Positions 1-9,788 of a DNA stretch of 64,000 nt are shown in pieces. Numbering within the stretch: position 1 is the stretch's first letter; each line of letters starts with the position of its first letter. Made by a program: the position numbers and the translations under genes. The notes under the pieces are model-generated. The model saw only the letters and a program-made list of their open reading frames with translations. It was not told the origin of the DNA and searched no databases. The stretch is from Methylobacterium marchantiae (lineage in GTDB: Bacteria; Pseudomonadota; Alphaproteobacteria; Rhizobiales; Beijerinckiaceae): contig NZ_BPQT01000015.1 in assembly GCF_022179405.1 (NCBI RefSeq), positions 183,710 through 247,709 of the forward strand, in the 5' to 3' direction.

Positions 1-206
1 AGCCCGGCTTGCAGCTCTATACGGCCAACATGCTCGACGGCGCGGTGGTCGGGTCCGGCGGGCGGCTGTACCGCTCCGGCGATGCAGTCTGTTTCGAGGC
101 GCAGGGGTTTCCCGATGCACCGAACCAGGAAAGCTTTCCCGCGACGGTGCTTCGTCCCGGCGAGCGGTTCACGGCGACGACGGCTTATCGTTTCAGCACG
201 GACTGA
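1..206 (+). CDS. Aldose 1-epimerase (galactose mutarotase), C-terminal end, partial
   Basis: The reading frame enters from the left edge and ends at TGA 204-206. The first visible residues read PGLQLYTAN, followed by LDG, the conserved C-terminal part of aldose 1-epimerase (GalM family), which interconverts alpha and beta anomers of aldoses. The tail with PDAPNQESFPATVLRPGE also fits the last strands of this beta-sandwich fold (P-D-x-x-N-x-x-x-F-P). Only about 67 residues are present. A TTG at 9 could be taken as a start, but the family match begins upstream of it, so the gene is cut by the window and not short. Confidence 0.85.
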   Translation, partial: PGLQLYTANMLDGAVVGSGGRLYRSGDAVCFEAQGFPDAPNQESFPATVLRPGERFTATTAYRFSTD

Positions 207-251
207 GCGCCCCTCCCCAATCGCACAGATCGCTTGACCTGAGATCGTTTG

Positions 252-287
252 TGTCTGTAATTTCTGTTATGACAGAAATTACAGACA
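252..287. promoter_or_regulatory. Perfect 16-bp inverted repeat across the regulator start codon (putative operator)
   Basis: Bases 252-267 (TGTCTGTAATTTCTGT) are exactly complementary to 272-287, separated by four bases (268-271) that contain the ATG at 269 of the following GbsR/MarR gene. A 36-bp perfect palindrome covering the initiation codon is typical of an autoregulatory operator. As RNA it would also form a hairpin hiding the start codon. The sequence shows the symmetry; binding by the adjacent regulator is inference. Confidence 0.75.
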
Positions 288-829
288 GTACTGATAGGCT
301 CCCTGTCGCGGTGGAGCGCTTCATCCTCCACTGGGGCGATCTCGGCGGCCAATGGGGTGTCAACCGCTCCGTCGCCCAGATCCACGCGCTGCTCTATCTC
401 TCGGAGAAGCCGCTGGCGGCGGAGGAGATCGCGGCGACGCTCGGCATCGCCCGCTCCAACGTCTCGACCTCGCTGAAGGAACTCTCCGGCTGGAACCTGA
501 TCCGGCGGGTTCCGGTGCTGGGCGAGCGTCGCGATCACTTCGTGGCCGAGACCGACCTGTGGGAGGTGATCACCCGCATCGCCGCCGGTCGCAAGGAGCG
601 CGAGATCGATCCGGCGATCGCGGCCCTGCGCACCTGCGTCGCGCAGGCTGAGGGCGATCCAACCATCGGTGCCGTCGCCTCACGCCGCCTCAAGGCCATG
701 CTCGAATTCACCGAGACCATGGATCGCTGGCACAGCCAGATGCTCGGCGTTCCGCACGCGACCCTGGCCAAGCTGATCCGCCTGGGCAGCCGGATCGTGC
801 GCTTCCTGCCCTCCAAGCCCGAAGGTTGA
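269..829 (+). CDS. GbsR/MarR family transcriptional regulator
   Basis: A 186-residue winged-helix regulator. The N-terminal third carries the helix-turn-helix of the GbsR/MarR family (WGVNRSVAQIHALLYL, then LAAEEIAATLGIARSNVS and the RRVPVLGERRDHF wing). The C-terminal half is helical and probably forms the dimer interface. I chose ATG 269, inside the palindrome; GTG 251 would add six residues (MSVISV) encoded mostly by the palindrome's left arm. The next gene starts 17 bases after its stop, so regulator, DUF4166 protein and SDR fusion probably form one autoregulated transcript. The signal sensed is unknown. Confidence 0.85.
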   Translation: MTEITDSTDRLPVAVERFILHWGDLGGQWGVNRSVAQIHALLYLSEKPLAAEEIAATLGIARSNVSTSLKELSGWNLIRRVPVLGERRDHFVAETDLWEVITRIAAGRKEREIDPAIAALRTCVAQAEGDPTIGAVASRRLKAMLEFTETMDRWHSQMLGVPHATLAKLIRLGSRIVRFLPSKPEG

Positions 830-846
830 ACCGGGGAGCCGTGATC

Positions 847-1551
847 ATGGCCACGATGGCAATGACAGTTCAGTCCGCCACGGGCGAGGCGACGCCGCAC
901 ATCGGTAAGGATACGGTGGGCCGTGCGAGGGAGGCCGACCTCCTCGATCTGCGCTTCCGCAGCCTGATCGCGGACGAGGACTGGAACAGCCTGTCGCCCG
1001 CGATCCGCAGACGCTTCACCAAGCGTCTCCATCCCGGCACCAGCGCCGTCTATGTCGGCTCCGTGGTCGAGACGCGCATGAGCCGTCTCGGCTGGGCGCT
1101 GGCACAAGTGGCCCGCATCGTCGGCGCGCCGCTACCGACCTCGCGGGCGGCCGGTCTCGCCAGCATCGTCTCCGTCACGGAGGATCGGGCGGGCGACGGA
1201 CAGGTCTGGACGCGGCTCTACGCACGACCCGCAGGCTTTCCCCAGACGATCAACTCGGCCAAGCGCTTCGCCGGGCCGACCGGCCTCGAAGAGCATGTGG
1301 CCGGCGGCCTCGGCATGAGCCTCGATATCACCGTCATCGAGGGCCGTCCGGTCTTCGAGAGCCGCCGTTACTTCCTGCGGCTCCTCCGATGGCGCGTGCC
1401 TCTCCCCGGCTTCCTGACGCCGGGCGCCCTCACCGTGACCCACGGCGAGACTGGGGCGAACCGCTTCGCCTTCACCCTCACCATCCGCCATCCCTGGTTC
1501 GGCACGCTGATCCGCCAGGAGGCGGAGTTCCGCGACGTCGTCGACGCCTGA
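847..1551 (+). CDS. DUF4166 domain-containing protein
   Basis: A 234-residue protein recognised as DUF4166. It has the typical RRFTKRLHPG and YVGSV region near the N-terminus, then the W-x-R-x-Y and FPQTINSAKRF segments and a C-terminal beta-rich half. No catalytic motif is assigned to the family and its function is unknown. ATG 847 follows a GGGGAG ribosome-binding site at 833-838; TTG 826 and GTG 841 are alternatives. The domain is often found with SDR/TIGR01777 or DoxX-like membrane proteins. That matches its place here, 25 bases before the membrane-SDR fusion, and suggests they act in the same pathway. Confidence 0.8.
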   Translation: MATMAMTVQSATGEATPHIGKDTVGRAREADLLDLRFRSLIADEDWNSLSPAIRRRFTKRLHPGTSAVYVGSVVETRMSRLGWALAQVARIVGAPLPTSRAAGLASIVSVTEDRAGDGQVWTRLYARPAGFPQTINSAKRFAGPTGLEEHVAGGLGMSLDITVIEGRPVFESRRYFLRLLRWRVPLPGFLTPGALTVTHGETGANRFAFTLTIRHPWFGTLIRQEAEFRDVVDA

Positions 1552-1576
1552 TCCCTCACGCGGGAGACCCGACATC

Positions 1577-3076
1577 ATGACCTCGACACTGCTCTGGTCG
1601 TTGATCGCCGTACAGATCGCCATGGGGGCCTTCGACACGCTCTATCACCACGAACTGACCGAGCGCCTCGCCTGGCGCCCGTCCCAGCGCGGGGAACTGC
1701 GCCTGCACGCTGTGCGCAACTGGCTCTATGCACTGCTCTTCCTCACCCTCGGTTTCGTCGAACCCAAGGGGTTTCTCGCCTGGATCGTCATGGGCGTGCT
1801 CATCGTGGAGGTGATCATCACCCTGATGGACTTCGTGGAGGAGGATCTGAGCCGCCGCCTGCCGGCCACGGAACGCGTGAACCACACGCTCCTGGCACTG
1901 AACTACGGTGCGATCCTCGTCCTCATCCTGCCGGTGCTGCTCGGCTGGGCCGGCGAGGCCACGGGCATGGCCTGGGTCAGCCACGGCGCCTGGAGCCTCC
2001 TCGCCCTCATCGCCTCCCTCTCGGTGGCGGTCTTCGGCCTGCGCGACTGGTTCGCGGCCGAGAGGTCCGAGCGACTCGGTCTGGCTTCCGCCGCCGGTCT
2101 CGCGGATGCGCTCGCTCCGGCGCAAAAAATCCTCGTCACGGGGGGCACCGGGTTCGTCGGCCAACGCCTCGTCGCGAGTCTCGCGGCGGCCGGCCACGAA
2201 GTCACGGTCCTGACCCGCGACGGCGCGAAGGCGGCCGCGTTGCCTGCGCCGTTGCGGGTCGTGACTTCCCTCGATCAGTTGCCGGGCGACACGCGGCTCG
2301 ATGCCATCGTGAACCTCGCGGGCGAACCGATCGCCGATGGGCTGTGGACGCGCGCCAAGCGCCGCGCGATCCTCGCATCGCGGCTGAGGACGACTCGCAG
2401 GCTCGCCAAGCTGGTGGCTCGCCTCGACCGGCCACCGTCCGTCGTCGTCAGCGGCTCGGCCGTGGGGTGGTACGGCTCACGCGGGGACGAAGGCCTTGTC
2501 GAATCGAGCCCGGCGGCTCCGGCATTCACCCACAGGGTCTGCGAGGCCTGGGAGCGGGAGGCGATGGACATCGCCGCCTTCGGCCCACGGATCGTCGTTC
2601 TTCGTACCGGGCTTGTACTCGGTGTCGAGGGCGGCCTCCTCGCGCGGCTCCTCATGCCGTTCGAGTTCGGTCTTGGCGGACGGATCGGCTCCGGGCGGCA
2701 ATGGATGTCGTGGATCTCGCGCGACGATCTCGTCCGCCTGATCTGCCACGCCGTGGCGACGCCATCCCCGTCGGGGCCGGTGAATGCGACCGCGCCGGAG
2801 CCCGTGCGCAATGCCGACTTCTCCGCATTCCTGGCGCGGCAACTCCGGCGGCCCGTCCTCCTTCCTCTTCCGGCTCGGCTGTTGCACGGACTCGGCCGTG
2901 ACTTCGCCGACGAGATGCTGCTCGGAGGACAGAGAGTCCTGCCGCAGAAAGCCCTCGCCAGCGGGTTCAGGTTCCGGCATGTCCGCCTCGATACGGCGCT
3001 CGCATCCATCCTGGGACAGGATGAAGGACAGGAGGCGCCGGTCCATTCGGCGGCAATGGTGGCAGCGGGAAAATGA
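1577..3076 (+). CDS. Membrane domain fused to TIGR01777-type SDR (SDR39U1-like) oxidoreductase
   Basis: A 499-residue two-part protein. Residues 1-160 contain about four hydrophobic helices with a conserved His/Asp/Glu-bearing start ([16 protein letters not shown]), a membrane domain of DoxX-like type. From about residue 185 comes an extended short-chain dehydrogenase fold: [14 protein letters not shown] binds NAD(P), NLAGEPI and the [14 protein letters not shown] segment are hallmarks of TIGR01777, and DUF1731-like residues lie near the end ([28 protein letters not shown]). The substrate is not known. The fusion tethers the redox domain to the inner membrane. It is the last gene of the GbsR-DUF4166 group, or is followed by ynfA 49 bases on. 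Confidence 0.85.
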   Translation: MTSTLLWSLIAVQIAMGAFDTLYHHELTERLAWRPSQRGELRLHAVRNWLYALLFLTLGFVEPKGFLAWIVMGVLIVEVIITLMDFVEEDLSRRLPATERVNHTLLALNYGAILVLILPVLLGWAGEATGMAWVSHGAWSLLALIASLSVAVFGLRDWFAAERSERLGLASAAGLADALAPAQKILVTGGTGFVGQRLVASLAAAGHEVTVLTRDGAKAAALPAPLRVVTSLDQLPGDTRLDAIVNLAGEPIADGLWTRAKRRAILASRLRTTRRLAKLVARLDRPPSVVVSGSAVGWYGSRGDEGLVESSPAAPAFTHRVCEAWEREAMDIAAFGPRIVVLRTGLVLGVEGGLLARLLMPFEFGLGGRIGSGRQWMSWISRDDLVRLICHAVATPSPSGPVNATAPEPVRNADFSAFLARQLRRPVLLPLPARLLHGLGRDFADEMLLGGQRVLPQKALASGFRFRHVRLDTALASILGQDEGQEAPVHSAAMVAAGK

Positions 3077-3125
3077 TCGGCATCAGACGTGGATCCACGA
3101 CCGTCCTTCGCGACGAAAGGCTGCG

Positions 3126-3449
3126 ATGACCACAGCCCTCGTCTATGCCGGCGCAGCCCTTGCCGAGATCGCCGGCTGCTTCGCTTTCTGGGCGTGGCTC
3201 AGGCTCGACCGCTCGGCCTGGTGGGCGCTCCCGGGCGTGGCGTCCCTTGTTCTCTTCGCCGTGCTGCTCACGAAGGTGGAGAGCGACGCGGCGGGCCGCG
3301 CCTATGCGGCCTATGGTGGCGTCTACATCGCCGCATCGATCCTGTGGCTCTGGATCGCCGAGAGCCATAGGCCGGATCGTTGGGACCTGACAGGCGCCGC
3401 GATCTGCCTCGTCGGCACCGGCATCATCCTGATGGCGCCTCGCGCCTGA
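3126..3449 (+). CDS. YnfA family (UPF0060) inner-membrane protein
   Basis: A 107-residue protein with four predicted membrane helices and the family's typical sequence: [17 protein letters not shown] near the start, [21 protein letters not shown] in the third helix and a G-IILMAPRA end. Length matches the usual 105-110 residues. YnfA proteins are related to small multidrug-resistance transporters and have been linked to drug efflux, but the physiological substrate is unsettled. ATG 3126 is the first start that gives a normal N-terminus. The gene converges on ftsK, whose stop is ten bases away on the other strand. Confidence 0.88.
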   Translation: MTTALVYAGAALAEIAGCFAFWAWLRLDRSAWWALPGVASLVLFAVLLTKVESDAAGRAYAAYGGVYIAASILWLWIAESHRPDRWDLTGAAICLVGTGIILMAPRA

Positions 3450-3458
3450 CGGCCCGCG

Positions 3459-6224
3459 TCACATCTCGTGCGGATCGGGCTCCGTCAGGATATCGCGCTT
3501 GCCGGCGTGGTTCGCCGGTCCAACGATGCCCTCGACCTCCATCCGCTCCATCAGCGAGGCAGCGCGGTTGTAGCCGATCTGCAGGCGGCGCTGGATGTAG
3601 CTAGTGGAGGCCTTCTTGTCCCGCATGACCACTTGGACGGCCTGGGCGTAGAGGTCACCGCCGCTGTCGCCGAAGCTGCCCTGGTCGAAGACCGCGCCGT
3701 CGACCTCGATCTCGTCGATTGAGCCCTTGGCCGATTTCCCGCTGCCTTTGCCGCCCTTGTCGTCATCTTCACCGTCATCGGCGGTGACCGCCTCGAGATA
3801 GGACGGCCGGCCCTGGCGCTTGAGGTGGGCGACTACGCTCTCGACCTCCGAATCCGAGCAGAACGGGCCGTGGACGCGGGTGGTGCGCCCGCCGCCGGCC
3901 ATGAACAGCATGTCGCCCTGCCCGAGCAGCTGCTCGGCGCCCATCTCGCCCAGGATCGTGCGAGAATCGATCTTCGAGGTCACCTGGAAGCTGATCCGGG
4001 TCGGGAAATTCGCCTTGATCGTGCCGGTGATGACGTCCACCGAGGGGCGCTGCGTCGCCATGATCAGGTGGATGCCCGCCGCGCGCGCCATCTGGGCGAG
4101 ACGCTGGATCGCCCCCTCGATGTCCTTGCCCGCCACCATCATCAGGTCGGCCATCTCATCGACCACGATCACGATGTAGGGGAGCGGATTGAGATCCATC
4201 TCCTCGGTCTCGTAGACCGCCTCGCCGGTCTCGCGATCGAATCCGGTCTGGACGGTACGAGTGAGGATCTCGCCACGTCTGCGGGCTTCGGCAAGGCGCG
4301 CATTGAATCCGTCGATGTTGCGCACACCGACCTTCGACATCTTCTTGTAGCGCTCCTCCATCTCGCGCACCGCCCATTTGAGGGCGATGACCGCCTTCTT
4401 CGGGTCGGTGACGACGGGGGAGAGCAGATGCGGGATGCCGTCGTAGACGGAGAGTTCCAGCATCTTCGGGTCGACCATGATCAGGCGGCACTCTTCCGGC
4501 TTCATCCGGTAGAGCAGCGACAGGATCATGGTGTTGATGGCCACCGACTTGCCCGAGCCCGTGGTGCCGGCCACCAGCAGGTGGGGCATCTTGGCGAGAT
4601 CGGCGATGATCGGCTCGCCGCCGATGTTCTTGCCGAGGCACAGGGCGAGACTCTGTTTCGTCTCGGCGAAATCCGCCGAGGCGAGGAGTTCGCGTAGGTA
4701 CACGGTCTCGCGCTTGGCATTGGGCAGTTCGATGCCGATAGCGTTGCGGCCGGGAACCACGGCGACGCGGGCGGAAACGGCCGACATCGAGCGAGCGATA
4801 TCGTCGGAGAGCGAGATCACGCGGCTCGACTTGGTGCCCGGCGCCGGCTCGAGTTCGTAGAGCGTGACCACCGGGCCGGGGCGCACAGCGAGGATGTCGC
4901 CGCGCACGCCGAAATCGCTCAGCGTCGCTTCGAGAAGGGTCGCGTTCTGCTCCAGGGCTTCCGTGGAGATCTGGCTCGCCAGGGACTGGCCCGGCGCTTC
5001 CGCGAGCAGTTCGAGGGCGGGATGTGCGTAGCTCTCCGAACCGTAATTCTGGGGTATCGGCGCGCGTCTGGCGGGTGCCGGAGCGGGGGACGGTGCCGGC
5101 GGCGTGACACGGGAGCGCGGCGCCGGCACGGCTTCGACCGGCGCGTCGAAAGCGTGGAATTCCTCGCCACCGTCGTCGGGCTCGTCGTCGTGCAGGATCG
5201 GCTCGGGCGGCGCCCGGCGCGGTGCAGGCCGGGGCTCTGCGACGCTGAGCGGCTCGAAGACCGGTTCACGGCGGCCCGGGGCTGGATCGTGTCCGCCATG
5301 CCCGGCGGTGTTGCCACGCCCGGCGGTGTTTCTGCCATGGCCCGCGGAATCCTGCGGGACATGGGTCGACCAGGGGATGTCGTCGCCGTCGGAGAATGCG
5401 CGGCGTGCGGCCAGCGCCGGCGATGCGCCGGCATAGGCGAGGTCAGTAGCGGCCGAGGCCCTGTCAGTACGCCAATCGGCGATCTTCCTGGCGATGGCTG
5501 TACGTCCGCCCATGAGAAGATGGGCTAGGGTCCCGAGGGAGACGATGCCGAGGCTCGGCTCGTCTTCCTCGTAGCGGCCGTCGTTCCGTGCGGACGATGG
5601 CGGACGCTGGTGCGAGGCGGACGGGAGCGGCTGGTCGTACGCCTCCTCTTCTGGCTCCGCACCGGCTCGGCAGGCGCCGGTGAGGCAGAGAATCGCGATC
5701 GCCGCGAAGGCGAAGCCGACGAGGGACGCGGCCGGGGATGCGACGGCGCCGACGATGAGACGCGCGGTGTGGATCAGGGCATCACCGGCGACGCCGCCGA
5801 GCCCGGTGGGCAGGGGCCAGCGTGCCGTGGGCGGAAGCGCGCTCGCCACCGCGCTAGCCGCGAAGAAGCCGATGATCCAGAGGGTCAGTCGCAGGCCGCC
5901 GCGCGGCAATTCGCGGGACCGCATCAGCTGGATGCCCCAGAAGGCGGGCGGCAGTGCGAAGGCGAGGGAGCCGAGACCGAGAAGCTGCATCGCGAGATCG
6001 GAGACCACGGCACCGCCTGTGCCAAGCACGTTGTGCGCGGCATGGTCGGTTGCGTGGTTGATGCTCGGATCGTCGATGGACCACGTCGCCAGGGCGACCG
6101 TCAGTGCGGTCGCCCCGGCAAACAGGATGAGACCGCCCAATTCCGTCATCCGCTTGGCCATGAAAGGCCTGAAGCTGTCGACGAAGGTGTCGTAAGGCGA
6201 TGCAGAACGGCGGAGCGAGCGCAT
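3459..6224 (-). CDS. ftsK: DNA translocase FtsK
   Basis: A 921-residue FtsK/SpoIIIE translocase that pumps chromosome ends across the septum and activates XerCD at dif. The N-terminal ~170 residues hold about four membrane helices. A Pro/Ala/Asp-rich linker spans ~180-400 and is followed by the alpha/beta motor. The Walker A motif GTTGSGKS lies near residue 555 and Walker [11 protein letters not shown] near 690. The last ~65 residues form the gamma winged helix that reads KOPS ([21 protein letters not shown]). ATG 6224 gives a 21-residue lead before a second Met in [10 protein letters not shown], so the start could be there. Length is normal for alphaproteobacterial FtsK. Confidence 0.95.
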   Translation of the reverse strand: MRSLRRSASPYDTFVDSFRPFMAKRMTELGGLILFAGATALTVALATWSIDDPSINHATDHAAHNVLGTGGAVVSDLAMQLLGLGSLAFALPPAFWGIQLMRSRELPRGGLRLTLWIIGFFAASAVASALPPTARWPLPTGLGGVAGDALIHTARLIVGAVASPAASLVGFAFAAIAILCLTGACRAGAEPEEEAYDQPLPSASHQRPPSSARNDGRYEEDEPSLGIVSLGTLAHLLMGGRTAIARKIADWRTDRASAATDLAYAGASPALAARRAFSDGDDIPWSTHVPQDSAGHGRNTAGRGNTAGHGGHDPAPGRREPVFEPLSVAEPRPAPRRAPPEPILHDDEPDDGGEEFHAFDAPVEAVPAPRSRVTPPAPSPAPAPARRAPIPQNYGSESYAHPALELLAEAPGQSLASQISTEALEQNATLLEATLSDFGVRGDILAVRPGPVVTLYELEPAPGTKSSRVISLSDDIARSMSAVSARVAVVPGRNAIGIELPNAKRETVYLRELLASADFAETKQSLALCLGKNIGGEPIIADLAKMPHLLVAGTTGSGKSVAINTMILSLLYRMKPEECRLIMVDPKMLELSVYDGIPHLLSPVVTDPKKAVIALKWAVREMEERYKKMSKVGVRNIDGFNARLAEARRRGEILTRTVQTGFDRETGEAVYETEEMDLNPLPYIVIVVDEMADLMMVAGKDIEGAIQRLAQMARAAGIHLIMATQRPSVDVITGTIKANFPTRISFQVTSKIDSRTILGEMGAEQLLGQGDMLFMAGGGRTTRVHGPFCSDSEVESVVAHLKRQGRPSYLEAVTADDGEDDDKGGKGSGKSAKGSIDEIEVDGAVFDQGSFGDSGGDLYAQAVQVVMRDKKASTSYIQRRLQIGYNRAASLMERMEVEGIVGPANHAGKRDILTEPDPHEM

Positions 6225-6409
6225 GCGGGACCAGACGCAGGGAGAAACGATCCGGTAACGCTAAGTCGACCGAGTTAACGGCCGTTTAAGGCTTAGAGAT
6301 CGTTAGCGGCCCCCACAGACATGTTCGCGCTCGTCGTTGCGGCGAGTGAGAGACCGCACTGCATATTCTTCCCGCATCTTGCCGGTCCCGATGTCCATCG
6401 CCAACGAAG

Positions 6410-6437
6410 AAAGGCCCCGGAGTGATCCGGGGCCTTT
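6410..6437 (-). terminator. Rho-independent terminator of the first TorF-like porin gene
   Basis: A perfect 12-bp stem AAAGGCCCCGGA / TCCGGGGCCTTT with a four-base loop lies about 25 bases past the porin stop. It is followed on the minus strand by a T-containing stretch (CTTCGTT). The hairpin is nearly the same as the one behind the second porin gene at 60482-60513. Confidence 0.85.
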
Positions 6438-6462
6438 CTTCGTCCGTCGCCTTGTGTCGTGC

Positions 6463-7434
6463 TCAGCGGAACAAGTTCATGAGACCGCCCGGCTCGGCGT
6501 AGATGCCCGGAGCCGCGGTGGAGGTCTGGAAGGTGATCGAGCCGATGACGGCGTCGCCGCACCAACGCGAGGTCCCGCCATTGACGAAGCCGCGGAAGTC
6601 GCCGGTGAGGGCGAAGCATTCCTGCTTGCTCAAGTCGGTGTTGTGATAACGGACGTCGAGAACGATGTTCTTGTAGGTGTAGGATAGACCGACGTTGCCA
6701 TACAGGTAGCTCGGCAGGTTGAATGCTGTCTGCAGAGTGGCCGAGGTCTTGGCGGCGGTGAGGAAGTAGTAGCCGAGCTCTGACGAGATCGAGAAGCCGC
6801 CGGCATAGGACTCGGGCAGGAACGAGAACCAGGTCGCCGGCAGGGTGTAGGCGGCGGTACCGGACGTGTAGGTGCCGTTGGCGTGCTGGCCGAGATAGTT
6901 CGGCGAGAAGAATACGTTGAGGCCGAGGGTCAGCGAATCGGTCGCAGTCCAGGTGCCTTTGGCGGCGTATTCGAGGAAGTCGGTGTTTGCGGTCGTCAGC
7001 GGCACGTTGAACCGGCCGAAACCGTTGGGTCCGAACAGTCGCTGCTCGTTCGGGTAGAAATAGTAGATCACGCCGAGATCGAGGGCGAACTTGTCGTAGG
7101 TCGGACGAATACCGGCCGTGAGATCGAATTCCATGTCCGGCTTGGTCGGCAGCCGGGTCTGGTAGGTGGCAAAGCCGGTATAGGCGAATCCGCCGAAATA
7201 CTGGGCTTCGAAGAAGGACTGGTAGCTGCCGTCACGGTTGGACTGCGATACGCCGCGGAAGTTGTAGTCCGTCTGGTAGCGCGAGCCGAACGAGAAGCCA
7301 ATGAGCGGATCGGGGGCCTTGGCCTCGACCGGCATGACTTTAGGAGCCGGCATGTCGGCAGCGTTGACACCTCCAACGCTCAGGAAAGCAGCGAGGGAAG
7401 CGGCGGTCCCCAGCGCGGTCAGCTTCAGTGTCAT
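6463..7434 (-). CDS. TorF-like putative outer-membrane porin (copy 1)
   Basis: A 323-residue secreted beta-barrel. Residues 1-25 form a signal peptide ending in GVNAAD. The mature part opens with DPLIGFSFGSRYQTDYNFRG, shared with the TorF/DUF-type putative porins, and shows alternating beta-strand patterns and a terminal aromatic-Arg (NLFR). The best relative in the window is the gene at 59486-60460. The two share most of their length, including the YLYGNVGLSYTYKNIVLDVR block and the end GSITFQTSTAAPGIYAEPGG. Two Cys (KQECFA and RWCGDA) may form a disulphide in a loop. The transported solute is unknown. A strong terminator follows. Confidence 0.8.
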   Translation of the reverse strand: MTLKLTALGTAASLAAFLSVGGVNAADMPAPKVMPVEAKAPDPLIGFSFGSRYQTDYNFRGVSQSNRDGSYQSFFEAQYFGGFAYTGFATYQTRLPTKPDMEFDLTAGIRPTYDKFALDLGVIYYFYPNEQRLFGPNGFGRFNVPLTTANTDFLEYAAKGTWTATDSLTLGLNVFFSPNYLGQHANGTYTSGTAAYTLPATWFSFLPESYAGGFSISSELGYYFLTAAKTSATLQTAFNLPSYLYGNVGLSYTYKNIVLDVRYHNTDLSKQECFALTGDFRGFVNGGTSRWCGDAVIGSITFQTSTAAPGIYAEPGGLMNLFR

Positions 7435-7741
7435 TTCAGTTCAGCCCCAGTTATTCTGTGATTTGCAGGTTGCCCAATCCGCCTGTTCTTCGCAAAACCA
7501 ACTTTGATGCAATTGCCTAGTAAATAGGCAAATTCGACCTATCCGAGGACTTGCCCTGGGGATGTTGCTTTTGCATCACATTCTCGCCGTACTCCGCGGC
7601 TGCGGCCGAGCGCCGGAAAAACGCTATCTCGGAGAGAGGATCTCGAGATTTGCGACGGATCCCGGATCCAGATGTGAAAAAGGCCCCGGTCGACGAGCGA
7701 CCGGGGCCCCCTGCCGAAGCAGGACCGCGTTTGAGGCGATC
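7435..7741. other. Intergenic region between porin promoter and amtB terminator
   Basis: This 307-bp stretch contains the amtB terminator (7682-7708) at its right end. Next to the porin start is a comparatively AT-rich section (about 7435-7560) that presumably holds the porin promoter. I see no convincing gene and no clear -35/-10 pair. Confidence 0.4.
7682..7708 (-). terminator. Rho-independent terminator after amtB
   Basis: An 11-bp perfect stem GGCCCCGGTCG / CGACCGGGGCC with a five-base loop is followed on the minus strand by five T residues (from the plus-strand GAAAAA at 7676-7681). It sits 34 bases past the amtB stop. Confidence 0.88.
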
Positions 7742-9247
7742 TCAGTAGTTGTAGGCACGCTCGCCGTGGTCGGCGATGTCGAGGCCTTCGCGCTCTTCGT
7801 CCTGGGTTACGCGCAGACCGATGGTCAGGTCGACGAGCTTGTACAGGATGGCCGAGCCGATACCCGACCACAGGATGGTGAAGCCCACCGCCTTGGCCTG
7901 GGCCAGCATCTGCGTGGCCATATCGTACGTACCGACGGCGAGCTCACCGGGCTTGCTGGTGTAGTCGGGCAGGCCGACGCCGCCGAAATCCTGGCTGACC
8001 AGAAGGCCGGTGGCCAGGGCGCCGAGAATGCCGCCGATGCAGTGCACGCCGAACACATCAAGGGAGTCGTCGTAGCCGAGCGCGTTCTTCACCGTGGAGC
8101 ACATGATGAAGCAGACGGCGCCAGCGACGAGGCCGAGGACGATCGAACCCATCGGACCGGCGAAACCGGCGGCGGGCGTGACGGCGACGAGGCCGGCAAT
8201 GGCGCCCGAGAGCATACCGAGGAGCGAGGGCTTGCCCTTCAGCATCCACTCGACGAACAGCCAGGAGACGGCGGCCGCGGCGGTGGCGACGAAGGTGTTG
8301 ATCATGGCCAGACCCGCGGAGCCGTTGGCCTCGAGGTTCGAACCGGCGTTGAAGCCGAACCAGCCGACCCAGAGAAGCGAGGCGCCGATGGTGGTCATGG
8401 TCAGCGAGTGCGGGGCGAGCAGGTCACGGCCGTAGCCGATGCGCTTGCCGAGCATCAGGCAGCCGACGAAGCCGGCGATGCCCGCATTGATGTGCACGAC
8501 GGTACCGCCGGCGAAGTCGAGTGCGCCCCACTTGAAGATCATGCCGGCATCGGCATTGACCGCATCGAGCGCTGCCTGTGCCGTCGCCTTGGACGCATCG
8601 TCCGTGGCCGCTGCGAGCGCCTTGGCGGCGTCGCCGACGAGATCTGGGCCACCCCAGTACCAGACCATGTGGGCCATCGGGAAGTAGATCAGCGTGACCC
8701 ACAGCACCGAGAACACAAGCAGGGCCGAGAACTTCATACGCTCGGCGAAGGCACCGACGATCAGGCCGGGGGTGATCATCGCGAACGTCATCTGGAAGCA
8801 GATGTAGACGTATTCGGGAATGACGACGCCGTTGGAGAAGGTCGCCACGGTGGTGGACGGATCGACGCCCTTCAGGAACACCTTGGAGAAGCCGCCGACG
8901 AAGTCGTTGAGACCGCCGCCATTGGTGAAGGCCATGCTATAGCCGAAGGCGACCCACAGCAGGCAGACGATGGACGCGATGGCGAAGACCTGCGTCAGGA
9001 CCGAGAGCATGTTCTTGGTGCGGACGAGTCCGCCATAGAAGAGTGCGAGGCCGGGCACGGTCATCAGCAGCACGAGGACAGCAGAGACCATCATCCAGGC
9101 GGTGTCGCCCTTGTTGGGAACCGGTGCGGCAGCGGCCGGGGCCGCGACGACTTCTGGGGTCGGCGACTGTGCGAGGGATGGCTCGATGAACAGGAGCGCC
9201 AGCGCGGCGCCTCCCATTCCGAGCGCCAGGGCATTGCGAAGTTTCAT
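7742..9247 (-). CDS. amtB: Ammonium transporter AmtB
   Basis: A 501-residue Amt/Rh channel with an N-terminal signal peptide (residues 1-26, ending SLAQ) and eleven predicted helices. The pore twin histidines are seen in AGGTVVHINAG and VFGVHCIGGILG. The helix-1 motif GLALFYGGLVRTKNMLS and the C-terminal cytoplasmic tail (RVTQDEEREGLDIADHGERAY) that GlnK contacts are both present. ATG 9247 with GGGAG upstream gives a proper signal peptide; a longer frame to 9415 would overlap glnK and is not supported. It lies 88 bases after glnK in the usual glnK-amtB order, so the two are co-transcribed under nitrogen control. Confidence 0.96.
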   Translation of the reverse strand: MKLRNALALGMGGAALALLFIEPSLAQSPTPEVVAAPAAAAPVPNKGDTAWMMVSAVLVLLMTVPGLALFYGGLVRTKNMLSVLTQVFAIASIVCLLWVAFGYSMAFTNGGGLNDFVGGFSKVFLKGVDPSTTVATFSNGVVIPEYVYICFQMTFAMITPGLIVGAFAERMKFSALLVFSVLWVTLIYFPMAHMVWYWGGPDLVGDAAKALAAATDDASKATAQAALDAVNADAGMIFKWGALDFAGGTVVHINAGIAGFVGCLMLGKRIGYGRDLLAPHSLTMTTIGASLLWVGWFGFNAGSNLEANGSAGLAMINTFVATAAAAVSWLFVEWMLKGKPSLLGMLSGAIAGLVAVTPAAGFAGPMGSIVLGLVAGAVCFIMCSTVKNALGYDDSLDVFGVHCIGGILGALATGLLVSQDFGGVGLPDYTSKPGELAVGTYDMATQMLAQAKAVGFTILWSGIGSAILYKLVDLTIGLRVTQDEEREGLDIADHGERAYNY

Positions 9248-9335
9248 GGAAACGGAACTCCCGGTCGCGGTGCGATGGTGATGTGATGGAGGGAAGAGGA
9301 TGCGGGCCGGAGCATCGTCCAGCCGAGGCGGTTGA

Positions 9336-9674
9336 TCAGAGCGCGTCGACGTCGGTCTCGCCGGTGCGGATACGGACAGCCTTTTCCAGCGGCACGACGA
9401 AGATCTTTCCGTCACCGATCTGGCCCGTGCGGGCGGCGGCGGCGATGGCGTCGATGACGCTGCTGGTGAGATCGGCCGCGACGGCGACTTCGATCTTCAG
9501 CTTGGGCAGAAAGCTCACGGCATATTCGGCGCCGCGGTAGATCTCGGTATGGCCCTTCTGACGACCGTAACCCTTGACCTCGGTCACCGTGAGGCCGTGG
9601 ACGCCAATACCGGTCAGGGCGTCCCTGACCTCCTCGAGCTTGAACGGCTTGATGATAGCCATCACGATTTTCAT
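9336..9674 (-). CDS. glnK: Nitrogen regulatory protein P-II (GlnK)
   Basis: A 112-residue PII trimer subunit of normal length. It starts MKIVMAIIKPFKLEEVRDAL, and the T-loop carries the uridylylated Tyr in TEIYRGAEYAV. The B-loop TGQIGDGKIFV binds ATP/ADP, and the end GETDVDAL is canonical. In the cell it reports 2-oxoglutarate, ATP and glutamine state and blocks AmtB when nitrogen is plentiful. ATG 9674 has an AGGGGG ribosome-binding site. A longer frame to 9782 adds residues outside the family and overlaps the likely promoter. Confidence 0.97.
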   Translation of the reverse strand: MKIVMAIIKPFKLEEVRDALTGIGVHGLTVTEVKGYGRQKGHTEIYRGAEYAVSFLPKLKIEVAVAADLTSSVIDAIAAAARTGQIGDGKIFVVPLEKAVRIRTGETDVDAL

Positions 9675-9788
9675 GGGCGGCGCCCCCTTTGTTCTGGATG
9701 CCCCGGTCACTGGCCCGATCTGCGTCGCGGCACGGCTATCCGGAATTTTTCGCACCGGTCGGAATGACCAAGCGATCGCCACCCATCA

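Noticed and set aside
7562-9286. A 574-codon plus-strand frame opposite amtB
   Set aside because: Shadow of amtB; Gly/Asp/His-rich and without motifs.
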